Assembly (NCBI GenBank): GCA_039933635.1
Contig: JBDTNQ010000054.1
Span: forward strand, 1-28,222
Origin: JBDTNQ01 sp039933635
GTDB lineage: Bacteria; Acidobacteriota; Vicinamibacteria; Vicinamibacterales; SCN-69-37
Direction of reading: 5' to 3'
Length of the DNA stretch: 28,222 bases
Shown: positions 21,259 to 28,222 of the stretch, one piece after another
How positions within the stretch are numbered: the stretch's first letter is position 1
Layout: the number at the start of each line of letters is the position of its first letter
Made by a program: the position numbers and the translations under genes
Notes under the pieces: generated by a model
Database searches by the model: none
The model's input: only the letters and a program-made list of their open reading frames with translations
What the model was told of the DNA's origin: nothing

Positions 21259-22596
21259 CTAGGACAGCAGATCGACGATCGGGCCGAGCAGGCGGCGCCT
21301 GAACGGCTCGGCAAGTCCAAGATACGTGCGCGGATCCTCGAGCAACTCGAGATCGGCGGTGCTGATCTGCGCCGCGATTTCGGGCATGGCTGCCGCCACC
21401 TGACTCAATGTGCGCTCGCCCGCCTGGCAGGTGGCGATGGCCTCTGTGACGAGCGCGGTCGCAGATTCGCGACCACTCTTCGGCGCCAGCAGGAACATCA
21501 GTCGCTCGGCGAACACGACGCCCTTCGTCGCAGCGATGTTCGCACGCATGCGCTCGGGATCGACCGTGAGGCCCTCAACCGCGTCCACAGCCGCCGCCAG
21601 GGCCGAGCCAGTCGCCTCCACGGCCGCGGCAATCGTCGGGGCCTCGGCGTGCCAGCCACCGACACCGCGCTCATGCGCCTGCACGGCGCCGGTCATGAAC
21701 GACGACACCAGTCCGGGAAGGCGCGCAACCGCAGCCAGAACGATGGCTGAGGACGACGGATTGCGCTTGTGCGGCATCGTCGAGGATCCGCCGCCGCGTT
21801 CGCTCACCTCGCCGACCTCTGTTTGCATCAACAGCGCGACATCGTGGGCCATCTTCCCGAGCGAGACGGTGTAGAGCCCGAGCTGACTGACAAGTGCGGT
21901 CAGGCGATCGCGGCGCGTGTGCCAGGGGCCAAGGGCCGAGGCCAATCCCAGTTCCGTCGCCAGGGCGCGTTCGGTGGCCTCCGCGTCCGCGCCGAGGGCC
22001 GCCAGCGTCCCCGTGGCACCCCCGAACTGCAGCACGAGCGCCTGATCGAAGGCACGGTGCAGCGCCACGCCGGTGTGATGGACGCTGCTGGCCCAACCCG
22101 CGACCTTCAGTCCAAAGGTGATCGGCGGCGCGGCCTGGAGCAACGTGCGGCCGAGCATCACGCTCTCGGCGTGGCGATCCGACAGCACCAGCAGGGCGCG
22201 AAGCAGCCGGCCATGGTGAATCTGTAACGTGGGGCGTGCCCGCTGAAGGCAGAGCACGAGCGCCGTATCGAAGAGGTCCTGGCTCGTCGCGCCCCAGTGC
22301 ACGCACGTCGCGCTCGGCGAGTGGATCGCGCGCACGCGAGCCGTCAGGGCCTTCACGAACGGAATGGACAGCGTGGCCGATTCCCGCGCTTCGGAGGCCA
22401 GCGCAACGACGTCGAAGTCGTCCGGAGACATGGCGCTGGCGATCACATCCGCGGCCGCCGAGGGAATCACACCCAGGCGGGCCTGCACTCGCGCGAGCGC
22501 GACCTCGAAATCCAGCATCGCACGCAGCAACGCTCGATCGGAGAACGCCGCGGAGACATCCCCGGTGGTCGCGAGGCAGTCAATCAACCGGAACAT
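21259..22596 (-). CDS. pcaB: 3-carboxy-cis,cis-muconate cycloisomerase
   Basis: Lactonises 3-carboxymuconate, the ring-cleavage product, to 4-carboxymuconolactone. The 445-residue protein belongs to the fumarase/aspartase superfamily: HWGATSQDLFDTA (about 100-112), QFGGATGTLAALG (190-202) and the signature loop GGGSSTMPHKRNP (268-280). The C-terminal region ends in YLGLAEPFRRRLL. ATG 22596 is taken as start; a TTG at 22608 is in frame, and neither has a good ribosome binding site. A 109-base gap holding a REP-like element separates it from pcaG, an unusually wide space for this operon. Argininosuccinate lyase and adenylosuccinate lyase are relatives, but context decides. Confidence 0.93.
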   Translation of the reverse strand: MFRLIDCLATTGDVSAAFSDRALLRAMLDFEVALARVQARLGVIPSAAADVIASAMSPDDFDVVALASEARESATLSIPFVKALTARVRAIHSPSATCVHWGATSQDLFDTALVLCLQRARPTLQIHHGRLLRALLVLSDRHAESVMLGRTLLQAAPPITFGLKVAGWASSVHHTGVALHRAFDQALVLQFGGATGTLAALGADAEATERALATELGLASALGPWHTRRDRLTALVSQLGLYTVSLGKMAHDVALLMQTEVGEVSERGGGSSTMPHKRNPSSSAIVLAAVARLPGLVSSFMTGAVQAHERGVGGWHAEAPTIAAAVEATGSALAAAVDAVEGLTVDPERMRANIAATKGVVFAERLMFLLAPKSGRESATALVTEAIATCQAGERTLSQVAAAMPEIAAQISTADLELLEDPRTYLGLAEPFRRRLLGPIVDLLS

Positions 22597-22640
22597 GGGC
22601 AGGGACAAGTATCAATGATCTGGACAGACCTTCGCTCTGG

Positions 22641-22691
22641 AGGGTCCTGGACGGCCACTTCGCTGCGGAGCCCTGGACCCTCAGGTCCAGG
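22641..22691 (-). repeat. REP-like palindromic element, copy 2
   Basis: CCTGGACC (22672-22679) and GGTCCAGG (22684-22691) form a perfect 8-bp stem with loop CTCA. AGGGTCC (22641-22647) is complementary to GGACCCT (22675-22681), giving a competing fold. Two copies of a CTTCGCT-containing stretch (around 22630 and 22658) repeat in between. Read on the minus strand, 22666-22691 matches 6487-6512 of copy 1 at 23 of 26 positions, with a compensatory stem change. It lies in the pcaG-pcaB gap, where it might reduce or tune downstream expression. Confidence 0.72.
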
Positions 22692-22705
22692 ATTCAGTGA
22701 TCCCG

Positions 22706-23272
22706 TTAGATATTCAGGAACACCGTCTCGCCCGGTCCCTGCATGCGAATCTCGAACTGCCAGACGCCTGGGCTGCTGCGCTGCGCCAGCAGCGTCGATC
22801 GCCGATCGGCGGCTACCAGTTGCAGAAGGGGATCGCCTTCGAGCCGCCCATCGCCGGCGAAGTAGATCCGGGTGTAGACGTGCCGCAGGAGTCCGCGCAT
22901 GAAGAGGCAGACATTGATGTGGGGCGCCTGCGTGTCGGGCCCGGGCATTGGCCCGGGAACAATCGTCCCGAACTCGCACCAGCCATCATCCCCGGTCGGC
23001 AATCGGCCCCACGTGGGGTACGTGTGGGCGGGGGCAGCGGGCACCACTTCCGCGGGCTGGGGAAAGCGGCCCTGGGCATCGGCTTGCCACAGCTCGACGA
23101 TCGCATCGGGCACCGGATCCCCGGCGCCGTCGGTTACGCGGATGCGAAGACGGATGCGCTCGCCCGGCGTTTCCGGCCGAGCCATTTCACCCAGCGCGGC
23201 CGTCGACGTCAGACTGAAGTGAAAGAACGGCCCAACGGTCTGCGACGGCGTAGCGATCAGATCACGCGCCAT
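22706..23272 (-). CDS. pcaG: Protocatechuate 3,4-dioxygenase alpha subunit
   Basis: The alpha chain of the alpha/beta intradiol dioxygenase that opens protocatechuate. The 188-residue protein begins with the typical TPSQTVGPFFHFSL, then the intradiol beta-sandwich core (DAIVELWQADAQGRF, TYPTWGRLPTGDDG, PHINVCLFMRGLLRH, TRIYFAGD). As expected for an alpha subunit, the His pair that binds iron in the beta subunit is not preserved (APHINV instead of PAHIHF), though the chain helps shape the active site. The ATG is 2 bases after the pcaH stop, consistent with equimolar synthesis. Confidence 0.95.
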   Translation of the reverse strand: MARDLIATPSQTVGPFFHFSLTSTAALGEMARPETPGERIRLRIRVTDGAGDPVPDAIVELWQADAQGRFPQPAEVVPAAPAHTYPTWGRLPTGDDGWCEFGTIVPGPMPGPDTQAPHINVCLFMRGLLRHVYTRIYFAGDGRLEGDPLLQLVAADRRSTLLAQRSSPGVWQFEIRMQGPGETVFLNI

Positions 23273-23274
23273 GG

Positions 23275-23976
23275 TCAGGCCCGCTCTTCGAACGGCGTGG
23301 AGTTCGGCCCGCGCACGACGATATCGAACTGGTAACCGAGGGACCACTCAGGCTGAGTGAGGTCAAGCTCGAACGCGGCGACGAGCCGCTCACGCGCCCG
23401 GGCGTCAGGGATTCCCTGCAGAATCGGATCGTACGGCATCAACGGATCGCCCGGAAAGTACATCTGCGTCACGAGTCGCGTGAGGAAGTTGGAGCCGAAG
23501 ATCGAGAAGTGGATGTGCGCCGGCCGCCAGGCGTTCGCGTGATTGCGCCAGGGGTAGGCGCCGGGCTTGACGGTGGTGAACGAGTAGCGCCCGTCCGCAT
23601 CGGTCTCGCATCGTCCTGTGCCGATGAAGTTGGGATCGAGCGGCGCGGGATGCTGGTCACGGACGTGAATGTATCGACCGGCCGCGTTGGCCTGCCAGAT
23701 CTCAATCAGGGTGTTCGCCAGGGGACGTCCATCCTCGTCGAGTACACGGCCCGACACGGTCATCCGTTCACCAAGGGGCTCGCCGGTGGCGCCGTGCCGC
23801 GTCAAGTCTCGGTCGGCTTCGATGATCGGAAGATGTCCGTAGACGGGCTGGGAGAGATCGCCGTAACCGGCCGGCAGTTGAATCAGAGGTCGCTGCGGCG
23901 CCCGCAGGACGGTCGACTTGTACGCCGGGTGCAGCAGGGCGGGTTGACTCTTGTCGCGGCTGACATCATTCGACAT
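23275..23976 (-). CDS. pcaH: Protocatechuate 3,4-dioxygenase beta subunit
   Basis: The iron-bearing subunit that cleaves protocatechuate between the hydroxyls to 3-carboxy-cis,cis-muconate. The 233-residue protein shows the four expected Fe(III) ligands: Tyr102 (AAGRYIH), Tyr141 (GAYPWRN), His154 and His156 (WRPAHIHFS). The N-terminal HPAYKSTVLRAPQRPLI and the C-terminal GYQFDIVVRG are typical of PcaH. GAGG lies 5 bases before ATG 23976; the frame stays open upstream but without support. pcaJ ends 22 bases before it. Confidence 0.96.
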   Translation of the reverse strand: MSNDVSRDKSQPALLHPAYKSTVLRAPQRPLIQLPAGYGDLSQPVYGHLPIIEADRDLTRHGATGEPLGERMTVSGRVLDEDGRPLANTLIEIWQANAAGRYIHVRDQHPAPLDPNFIGTGRCETDADGRYSFTTVKPGAYPWRNHANAWRPAHIHFSIFGSNFLTRLVTQMYFPGDPLMPYDPILQGIPDARARERLVAAFELDLTQPEWSLGYQFDIVVRGPNSTPFEERA

Positions 23977-23998
23977 GGCGGCCTCGCGTCGATGGCGA

Positions 23999-24775
23999 CT
24001 ATTCTCCGACAACCGCGCCGTGCGCGGCGGCGGTGCGCGCATTCAGATCGCGCAGGACTTCCAATTCGGTCGACGTGGGCGCCGGCGTCTCGTCGACAGC
24101 CGCGGCGAATGCGATCGGCCAGCCGGTCTGCGTGCGTACCTGATCGGCGGTCACGCCCGCGTGAAGGCTCACCACCTCGAACTCCTTCGTGTCCGGGTGC
24201 GGCCGCATCGTGCAGAGATCCGACACCAGAAGCGCGGGTCCCTCGGTGCGGACGCCGAGCGCTCGCCGCTCGCGGCCGGTGCGGCCGTGACCGAGCGAGG
24301 TGAGAAAGTCGAGCGTCTGCACGAACGCTCGCGGGTTGTGACGCATCACAATGTAGATCCGCTGGCAACCGGTCGCAATCTCGGTGGCACCGCCGCTGCC
24401 CGGGAGCCGGACTTTGGGCGTCGCGTACGGGCCGATCACGGTGCTGTTCAAGTTCCCGAATCGATCCACCTGCGCGCCGCCGAGGAACCCCACGGTGATG
24501 CGCCCGCCCTGCAGCCAGTACTGAAACATCTCCGGGACCGACACCGTCGTCAACGCCGTTTCGTAGAGCTCGCCGTCGCCAATCGAGAGCGGCAATACCG
24601 TCGGCTTCGTCTCCAGCGTGCCGGACTCGTACACGAGCGTGAGACCGGGCGCGTGCGTCAGACGCGCGAGATTGCAGGCGGCCGACGGCAAGCCGATTCC
24701 GACAAAGCAGACGTCACTGTTGCTCAACGCCCGTGCGGCGGCCACGGTCATCATCTCGGATGACGAGTAGGTCAT
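23999..24775 (-). CDS. pcaJ: CoA-transferase beta subunit, 3-oxoadipate type (CatJ/GctB-like)
   Basis: With the neighbouring alpha subunit, predicted to move CoA from succinyl-CoA to 3-oxoadipate. The 258-residue length and the active-site Glu50 in VYESGTL (the ESG motif) put it in the glutaconate CoA-transferase-like branch, to which the CatIJ enzymes of some pseudomonads belong, rather than the shorter SCOT-like PcaJ with an ENG motif. Other features are GFLGGAQVDRFGNLNST, LPGSGGATEIA and VVSLHAGVTADQVRTQTGW. The ATG overlaps the stop of the alpha subunit (ATGA). The substrate is inferred from the operon; a related CoA acceptor is possible. Confidence 0.87.
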   Translation of the reverse strand: MTYSSSEMMTVAAARALSNSDVCFVGIGLPSAACNLARLTHAPGLTLVYESGTLETKPTVLPLSIGDGELYETALTTVSVPEMFQYWLQGGRITVGFLGGAQVDRFGNLNSTVIGPYATPKVRLPGSGGATEIATGCQRIYIVMRHNPRAFVQTLDFLTSLGHGRTGRERRALGVRTEGPALLVSDLCTMRPHPDTKEFEVVSLHAGVTADQVRTQTGWPIAFAAAVDETPAPTSTELEVLRDLNARTAAAHGAVVGE

Positions 24776-25593
24776 GACGGCACCGCCATCCTGATGTGCT
24801 CGTCAATCCACGCCGTGAAGCTGGCCCGGTCGCGGGCGATGGCATCCCAGCCGACGTAGAACGCGTTGTCCCGCGCGTAGTAGCCGTGGGCGTAGGACGG
24901 CTTCGCTCCGCCCGGCACGACGGCAATGGCATCCACCGTCCACGACGGCAGGACGACGGCGTTCTGGCCGCCCGACACGGCAACGGTCTGGACCACTTCC
25001 TCGACGGTCACGATCGAGGTCTTCGCCGCCAGCACCGCTTCCTTCTGCACGCCGATGATGCCTTCGACGAGCACGTTGCCGGCTCGATCCGCCTTCTGCG
25101 CGTGAATGATCGTCACATCAGGCCGCAGCGCCGGCACTGCGGCGAGCGACTCGCCCGTGAACGGGCAGGCCACGAATCGGATATTCGGATTGACCGACGT
25201 GAGATCCGAGCCGCGATAACCGAGGAAGAAGGCGCTCGGCATGCCGGCCGCACCCGCCGCATACGCGTGCGCCATGGCGGAGTGACTGTGCTCCTCAAGC
25301 TCCAACGGGCGTGGCCACGACCGTTCCACGGCGTCGCGGAGACGATGGAGCGATCCGACGCCTGGGTTGCCCCCCCACGAGAAGATGAGTTTGCGCGCGC
25401 ACCCGCATCCGATCAGCTGGTCGTAGATGAGATCGGGTGTCATCCGGACGAGGGTCAGGTCCGTGAGATTCTGCCGGATGATCTCGTGGCCCGCGGCGAA
25501 GGGGATGAGATGCGTGAACCCTTCCAGCGCGACGGTCGCGCCCGGCTTGACCAGGCGAGACACGGCGTCGGACAGGGAGAGAAACTCGCTCAT
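24772..25593 (-). CDS. pcaI: CoA-transferase alpha subunit, 3-oxoadipate type (CatI/GctA-like)
   Basis: Alpha subunit of the predicted 3-oxoadipate CoA-transferase and first gene of the minus-strand pca operon. The 273-residue protein has the family 1 CoA-transferase A layout: GATVALEGFTHLIPFAAGHE (about 18-37), LIYDQLIGCGCARKLIFSWG (about 54-73), GSLHRLRDAVE, and the late repeat HAQKADRAGNVLVEG. A strong -35/-10 pair (25608-25636) lies just upstream, with palindromic operator candidates beside it. There is little room for a ribosome binding site (expected leader about 8 bases). The thiolase PcaF that would finish the pathway is not in the window. Confidence 0.87.
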   Translation of the reverse strand: MSEFLSLSDAVSRLVKPGATVALEGFTHLIPFAAGHEIIRQNLTDLTLVRMTPDLIYDQLIGCGCARKLIFSWGGNPGVGSLHRLRDAVERSWPRPLELEEHSHSAMAHAYAAGAAGMPSAFFLGYRGSDLTSVNPNIRFVACPFTGESLAAVPALRPDVTIIHAQKADRAGNVLVEGIIGVQKEAVLAAKTSIVTVEEVVQTVAVSGGQNAVVLPSWTVDAIAVVPGGAKPSYAHGYYARDNAFYVGWDAIARDRASFTAWIDEHIRMAVPS

Positions 25594-25607
25594 GAGAATC
25601 GTCCGGC

Positions 25608-25636
25608 AGCCTACCCGCCGCTCACGATCATGTCAA
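25608..25636 (-). promoter_or_regulatory. Promoter of the pca operon
   Basis: On the minus strand a perfect TTGACA (25631-25636) is followed after 17 bases by TAGGCT (25608-25613). The expected start is near 25601, only about 8 bases from the pcaI ATG. An operator-like palindrome (25637-25645) touches the -35 box, a position suited to a regulator that contacts RNA polymerase or blocks it. Confidence 0.65.
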
Positions 25637-25645
25637 CGATTATCG
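25637..25645. promoter_or_regulatory. Operator candidate, CGATWATCG copy 1
   Basis: CGATTATCG is a 9-base palindrome (4-bp arms, one central base). It abuts the pcaI -35 box. Its centre is exactly 20 bases, about two helical turns, from copy 2, and the two copies are reverse complements of each other. Confidence 0.65.
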
Positions 25646-25652
25646 GCCGTGC

Positions 25653-25669
25653 GGGGCGATAATCGCCCC
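25653..25669. promoter_or_regulatory. Operator candidate, CGATWATCG copy 2 (extended palindrome)
   Basis: GGGGCGAT and ATCGCCCC flank a single A, a perfect 17-base odd palindrome containing CGATAATCG (25657-25665). It lies on the same DNA face as copy 1, upstream of the pca promoter. An imperfect palindrome with arms CAGTAGACC (25679-25687) and GGTCTCACTG (25694-25703) lies further along, together with the 10-base palindrome GGATCGATCC (25716-25725). Confidence 0.65.
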
Positions 25670-25761
25670 CTGCGGCATCAGTAGACCAGGCACGGTCTCA
25701 CTGCCGCCGGGCGTTGGATCGATCCGAAACGGCTCGCCCCGCCGGACGAGCGCCCAGGGGT

Positions 25762-25770
25762 CGATAATCG
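25762..25770. promoter_or_regulatory. Operator candidate, CGATWATCG copy 3
   Basis: CGATAATCG again, within GTCGATAATCGCAC, 46 bases before the ATG of the MetE-like gene and overlapping where its -35 box would fall. The core and its right flank resemble what I remember of the Pseudomonas putida PcaR operator; this memory has not been checked. Confidence 0.65.
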
Positions 25771-25785
25771 CACTAAATTGCATGC

Positions 25786-25791
25786 TATGCT
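25786..25791 (+). promoter_or_regulatory. Candidate -10 box of the MetE-like gene
   Basis: TATGCT (four of six consensus positions) lies 24 bases before ATG 25816. At 17 bases upstream the sequence is GATAAT, inside operator copy 3, with no TTGACA-like box, as expected for an activator-dependent or tightly repressed promoter. Confidence 0.45.
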
Positions 25792-25815
25792 GTGCGACCC
25801 CTCACGGAGACCCAC

Positions 25816-26907
25816 ATGAACCACATGCACAGCGACGTCGTCGGCAGCCTTCTGCGCCCGGCTTCCCTGCTCGAGGCGCGCACGCGACTCGCACAGCAGA
25901 CCATCACCCCCGCCGCCTTCAAGAGCATCGAGGACCGGGCCGTTGATGAGGCCGTGGCGCTGCAACAGCACGCGGGACTCGATGTCCTGACCGACGGCGA
26001 GTTCAGGCGCTACGCGTTCTTCGGCCACCTCGTCGACGCGCTCGAGGGCTTCAACAAGCACTCCGGCTGGTCGATCACGTTCCGCGATGAGGCCGGCCAC
26101 GAGGCGCCACTGCAGCGTCCAGTCGTGGTCGGCAAGCTGAAATGGAAACGGCAGATGAGCGTCGAGGAATTCACCTATCTTCGGGGCCGTACCACGCGAC
26201 CGGTGAAGGTCACGCTCGTCAGCGCGCAGCAGGCCGCGGCCTACTACGACCCGGACCAATCGAAGGCCGCCTACGCGACGCGCGACGCCTACCTGGCGGA
26301 CCTGGTGGATTTTACGCGCGCCGAGATCGCCGAGTTGATTCGGCTCGGATGCGAGTACATCCAAATTGACGCGCCCCAGTACGCCGCCCTGCTCGACGAG
26401 AAGCTGCGCGAAGGTTATCGGCAACGCGGCGCCGACCCCGACAAGATGCTCGATGCCTGCGTGGAGCTCGACAACGCGATCATCGCGGGACACCCCTCAG
26501 GCGTGACGTTCGGCATTCACATCTGCCGCGGCAATCACAAGAGCATGTTCTACGCGAGCGGCGGCTACGACCGCATCGCGCAGCAGATCTTCGGCCGCTC
26601 GAACTTCCAGCGCTTCCTGCTGGAGTACGACGACGAGCGCTCGGGCTCGTTCGAACCGCTGCGCCACGTCCCCGACGACCGCATCGTCGTCCTGGGTCTG
26701 GTCAGCTCGAAGAAGCCGACCATGGAGTCGCCCGTGGAACTCAAGGCCCGCATTGCCGAGGCCTCGAAGATCGTGCCGCTCGAACGTCTGGCCCTTAGCT
26801 CGCAATGCGGATTCGCGTCGACGGATGAAGGCAATCGTCTGACCGAAGACGAGCAGCGACGGAAGCTCGAGCTGGTGGCGAACACGGCGAAGGACGTCTG
26901 GGGATAG
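25816..26907 (+). CDS. MetE-like methyltransferase of the YxjG/YxjH type
   Basis: A 363-residue barrel protein homologous to the catalytic C-terminal half of cobalamin-independent methionine synthase, most like the Bacillus YxjG/YxjH group. The shared landmarks are VGSLLRP (9-15), TDGEFRR (59-65), IQIDAPQYA, GIHICRGNHKSM (233-244), FLLEYDDERSGSFEPL (267-282) and SSQCGFASTDEGN (328-340). Zinc ligands are expected at His235, Cys237, Cys331 and an acid near Glu270. There is no N-terminal MetE domain, so the usual folate partner site may be missing. GGAG 7 bases before the ATG gives the start; a GTG 24 bases upstream is less likely. It diverges from the pca operon across shared operator candidates. 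Methyl donor and acceptor are unknown. Confidence 0.88.
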   Translation: MNHMHSDVVGSLLRPASLLEARTRLAQQTITPAAFKSIEDRAVDEAVALQQHAGLDVLTDGEFRRYAFFGHLVDALEGFNKHSGWSITFRDEAGHEAPLQRPVVVGKLKWKRQMSVEEFTYLRGRTTRPVKVTLVSAQQAAAYYDPDQSKAAYATRDAYLADLVDFTRAEIAELIRLGCEYIQIDAPQYAALLDEKLREGYRQRGADPDKMLDACVELDNAIIAGHPSGVTFGIHICRGNHKSMFYASGGYDRIAQQIFGRSNFQRFLLEYDDERSGSFEPLRHVPDDRIVVLGLVSSKKPTMESPVELKARIAEASKIVPLERLALSSQCGFASTDEGNRLTEDEQRRKLELVANTAKDVWG

Positions 26908-26926
26908 GACGGTCCGGGGTACGCGC

Positions 26927-28222
26927 CTATGCTGCCCGGGCGGCCACATGGCGCCGGACGAACGCCAGTGCGACGAACGTCACCGTCATCGTGGCCGCGA
27001 TGACGGCAAAGAACGACGTCGTGCCGCGGAGCTCGATGGCCCAGGGACCGATGTACCCCGTCAGGATCGCGCCAAACCGACCCACGGCCACGGCGGTGCC
27101 GACACCGGTTGCGCGCACGGTACTGGGATAGACATGCGCCGCGAGCGCGTACATCGTGGTCTGAACGCCGTTGATCATGCCGCCGGTCAGGGCGAGCATC
27201 GCCACAACGGACGCAACACCAGCTGACGGCGCGATCGTCATGCTACTCAGGACGCCCGCTCCCACGATCGCAATGCCCGCCATCGTCAGCATCGCGATCC
27301 GCGATCCGATGCGCGGGATAGCGAACCCGCCAACCAACGCGCCAGCGACGCCGCCAAGGTTGAAGGCGGTGATGCCGGTGTTCGCGGTCGCCGGATCGAA
27401 CCCGGCGCCAGTGAGCAGCGAGGTCAGCCAACTGAAGCCGAGATAGACCGAGAACAAACAGAAGAAGAAGGCGGCCCAGAGCGCGACCGTGTCGCGCCGC
27501 CAGTCGCGTGCGAACAGCGCCGAGATGGACGCGTGTACGATGCCGGACGCGGCGCCGCCCGCGAACGTCGCCGTCGCGGAGACCGCATGGCCAAATCGCG
27601 GCATCAGCGCCCGCAGCTCACCCCATCGTGCCTGGTGTCTCGCGAGAAACCGCGGTGACTCCGGGAGAACGCCTCGCAGGAGAAAGGCCGCGATCAGCGG
27701 CACCAGGCCCCCGTAGACGAATAACATGCGCCAGCCGAGCACGGGCAGAAGACGAATACCCAGCAGGCCCGCGAGAGTGCCGCCGAGCGGCACACAGACG
27801 ATCGTCACGGTCACGGCGATCGGACGCTCCCGTAACGGCACGTACTCGGCCGCGAGTGCCGCCGCATTCGGCATGGCGCCGCCAAGACCGATACCGGCCA
27901 GCAGCCGGAGGATGCCAAGCGAGGTCGGACTCGTGACAATGGCCGCGAGGATCGTCATCGCACCGAACACCACCATGCTGCCGAGCAGCGCCGTCCGCCG
28001 GCCAAGGCGATCGCCGGCCAGCCCGGCCACAAGGCCGCCTATCATCATGCCGAGGTAGCCCAGCGCCACCACGGGCGCGAACGCGCCGCGCGCCACGCCC
28101 CACTCCTTCATCACGGTCGGAATGACGATGCCGAGAAGCTGGTTGTCAATGCCGTCGAAGACGATCGTCATGGCCACGAGCGCCACGAGCCATCGTTGGT
28201 AACCCGTCCATCGGCCGTCATC
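26927..28222 (-). CDS. MFS transporter, aromatic acid:H+ symporter (AAHS) family, N-terminus cut by window edge
   Basis: An inner-membrane permease of the PcaK/BenK/VanK-like family. The frame is open to the right edge, reading GYQRWLVALVAM before the characteristic DGIDNQLLGIVIPTVMKEWG, so the true start lies beyond 28222. AAHS features include GLVAGLAGDRLGRRTALLGS between helices 2 and 3, GLGGAMPNAAALAAEYVPLRER, the central loop PESPRFLARH, and VYPSTVRATGVGTAVAVGR in the second half. About 12 hydrophobic helices can be traced. It converges on the MetE-like gene with a 19-base gap. Proximity to the pca operon suggests uptake of protocatechuate, 4-hydroxybenzoate or vanillate, but the exact substrate is inference. 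Confidence 0.87.
   Translation of the reverse strand, partial: DDGRWTGYQRWLVALVAMTIVFDGIDNQLLGIVIPTVMKEWGVARGAFAPVVALGYLGMMIGGLVAGLAGDRLGRRTALLGSMVVFGAMTILAAIVTSPTSLGILRLLAGIGLGGAMPNAAALAAEYVPLRERPIAVTVTIVCVPLGGTLAGLLGIRLLPVLGWRMLFVYGGLVPLIAAFLLRGVLPESPRFLARHQARWGELRALMPRFGHAVSATATFAGGAASGIVHASISALFARDWRRDTVALWAAFFFCLFSVYLGFSWLTSLLTGAGFDPATANTGITAFNLGGVAGALVGGFAIPRIGSRIAMLTMAGIAIVGAGVLSSMTIAPSAGVASVVAMLALTGGMINGVQTTMYALAAHVYPSTVRATGVGTAVAVGRFGAILTGYIGPWAIELRGTTSFFAVIAATMTVTFVALAFVRRHVAARAA

Overview
The window is a GC-rich stretch of bacterial chromosome, densely coded on both strands. I see no mobile element, tRNA, rRNA or CRISPR array, and no gene-free gap longer than about 225 bases. Gene content (arg and his biosynthetic clusters, protocatechuate catabolism, a B12-type radical SAM gene) and the style of a dispersed GGACCT/AGGTCC palindrome suggest an Acidobacteriota genome, perhaps class Vicinamibacteria. 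That assignment is inference from general resemblance, not from a marker gene.

Layout. (1) 1-4868, plus strand: an arginine cluster argB-argD-argA-argJ-argF with TTG/GTG/ATG starts and tight spacing. It makes N-acetylglutamate, phosphorylates it, transaminates the semialdehyde, recycles the acetyl group and carbamoylates ornithine; argC, argG and argH are not in the window. (2) 4890-8717: unrelated single genes: a 4-TM membrane protein (minus), a DAO-family flavoprotein (plus), an ALDH10-like aldehyde dehydrogenase (minus), and a small secreted FG-GAP-like protein (plus). (3) 8889-12826, plus: an overlapping four-gene run (radical SAM, DegT/StrS aminotransferase, DedA-family membrane protein, HAD phosphatase) of unknown product. 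(4) 12840-19139, plus: a histidine operon hisI-G-D-C-B-H-F-A, preceded by a 23-residue leader peptide with six His codons and a T-tract terminator hairpin, i.e. a classical attenuator. hisE is absent. A TIGR01777-type epimerase gene follows. (5) 20049-25593, minus: a protocatechuate operon transcribed pcaI-pcaJ-pcaH-pcaG-pcaB-pcaL, covering ring cleavage to 3-oxoadipyl-CoA; the thiolase (pcaF) and a regulator are not in view. (6) 25816-28222: a YxjG/MetE-like methyltransferase diverging from the pca operon, then a convergent AAHS-family aromatic-acid transporter cut by the right edge.

The most informative non-coding signals are the his attenuator, three copies of a CGATWATCG palindrome in the pca/metE-like divergent promoter region (one touching a perfect TTGACA -35 box), a pair of related REP-like palindromic elements with a compensatory base change, and a perfect 10-bp inverted repeat next to the argA ribosome binding site. 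Several candidate promoters place the -10 box only 7-14 bases from the start codon, hinting at leaderless or near-leaderless transcripts. All promoter, operator and RNA-structure calls were made by eye.
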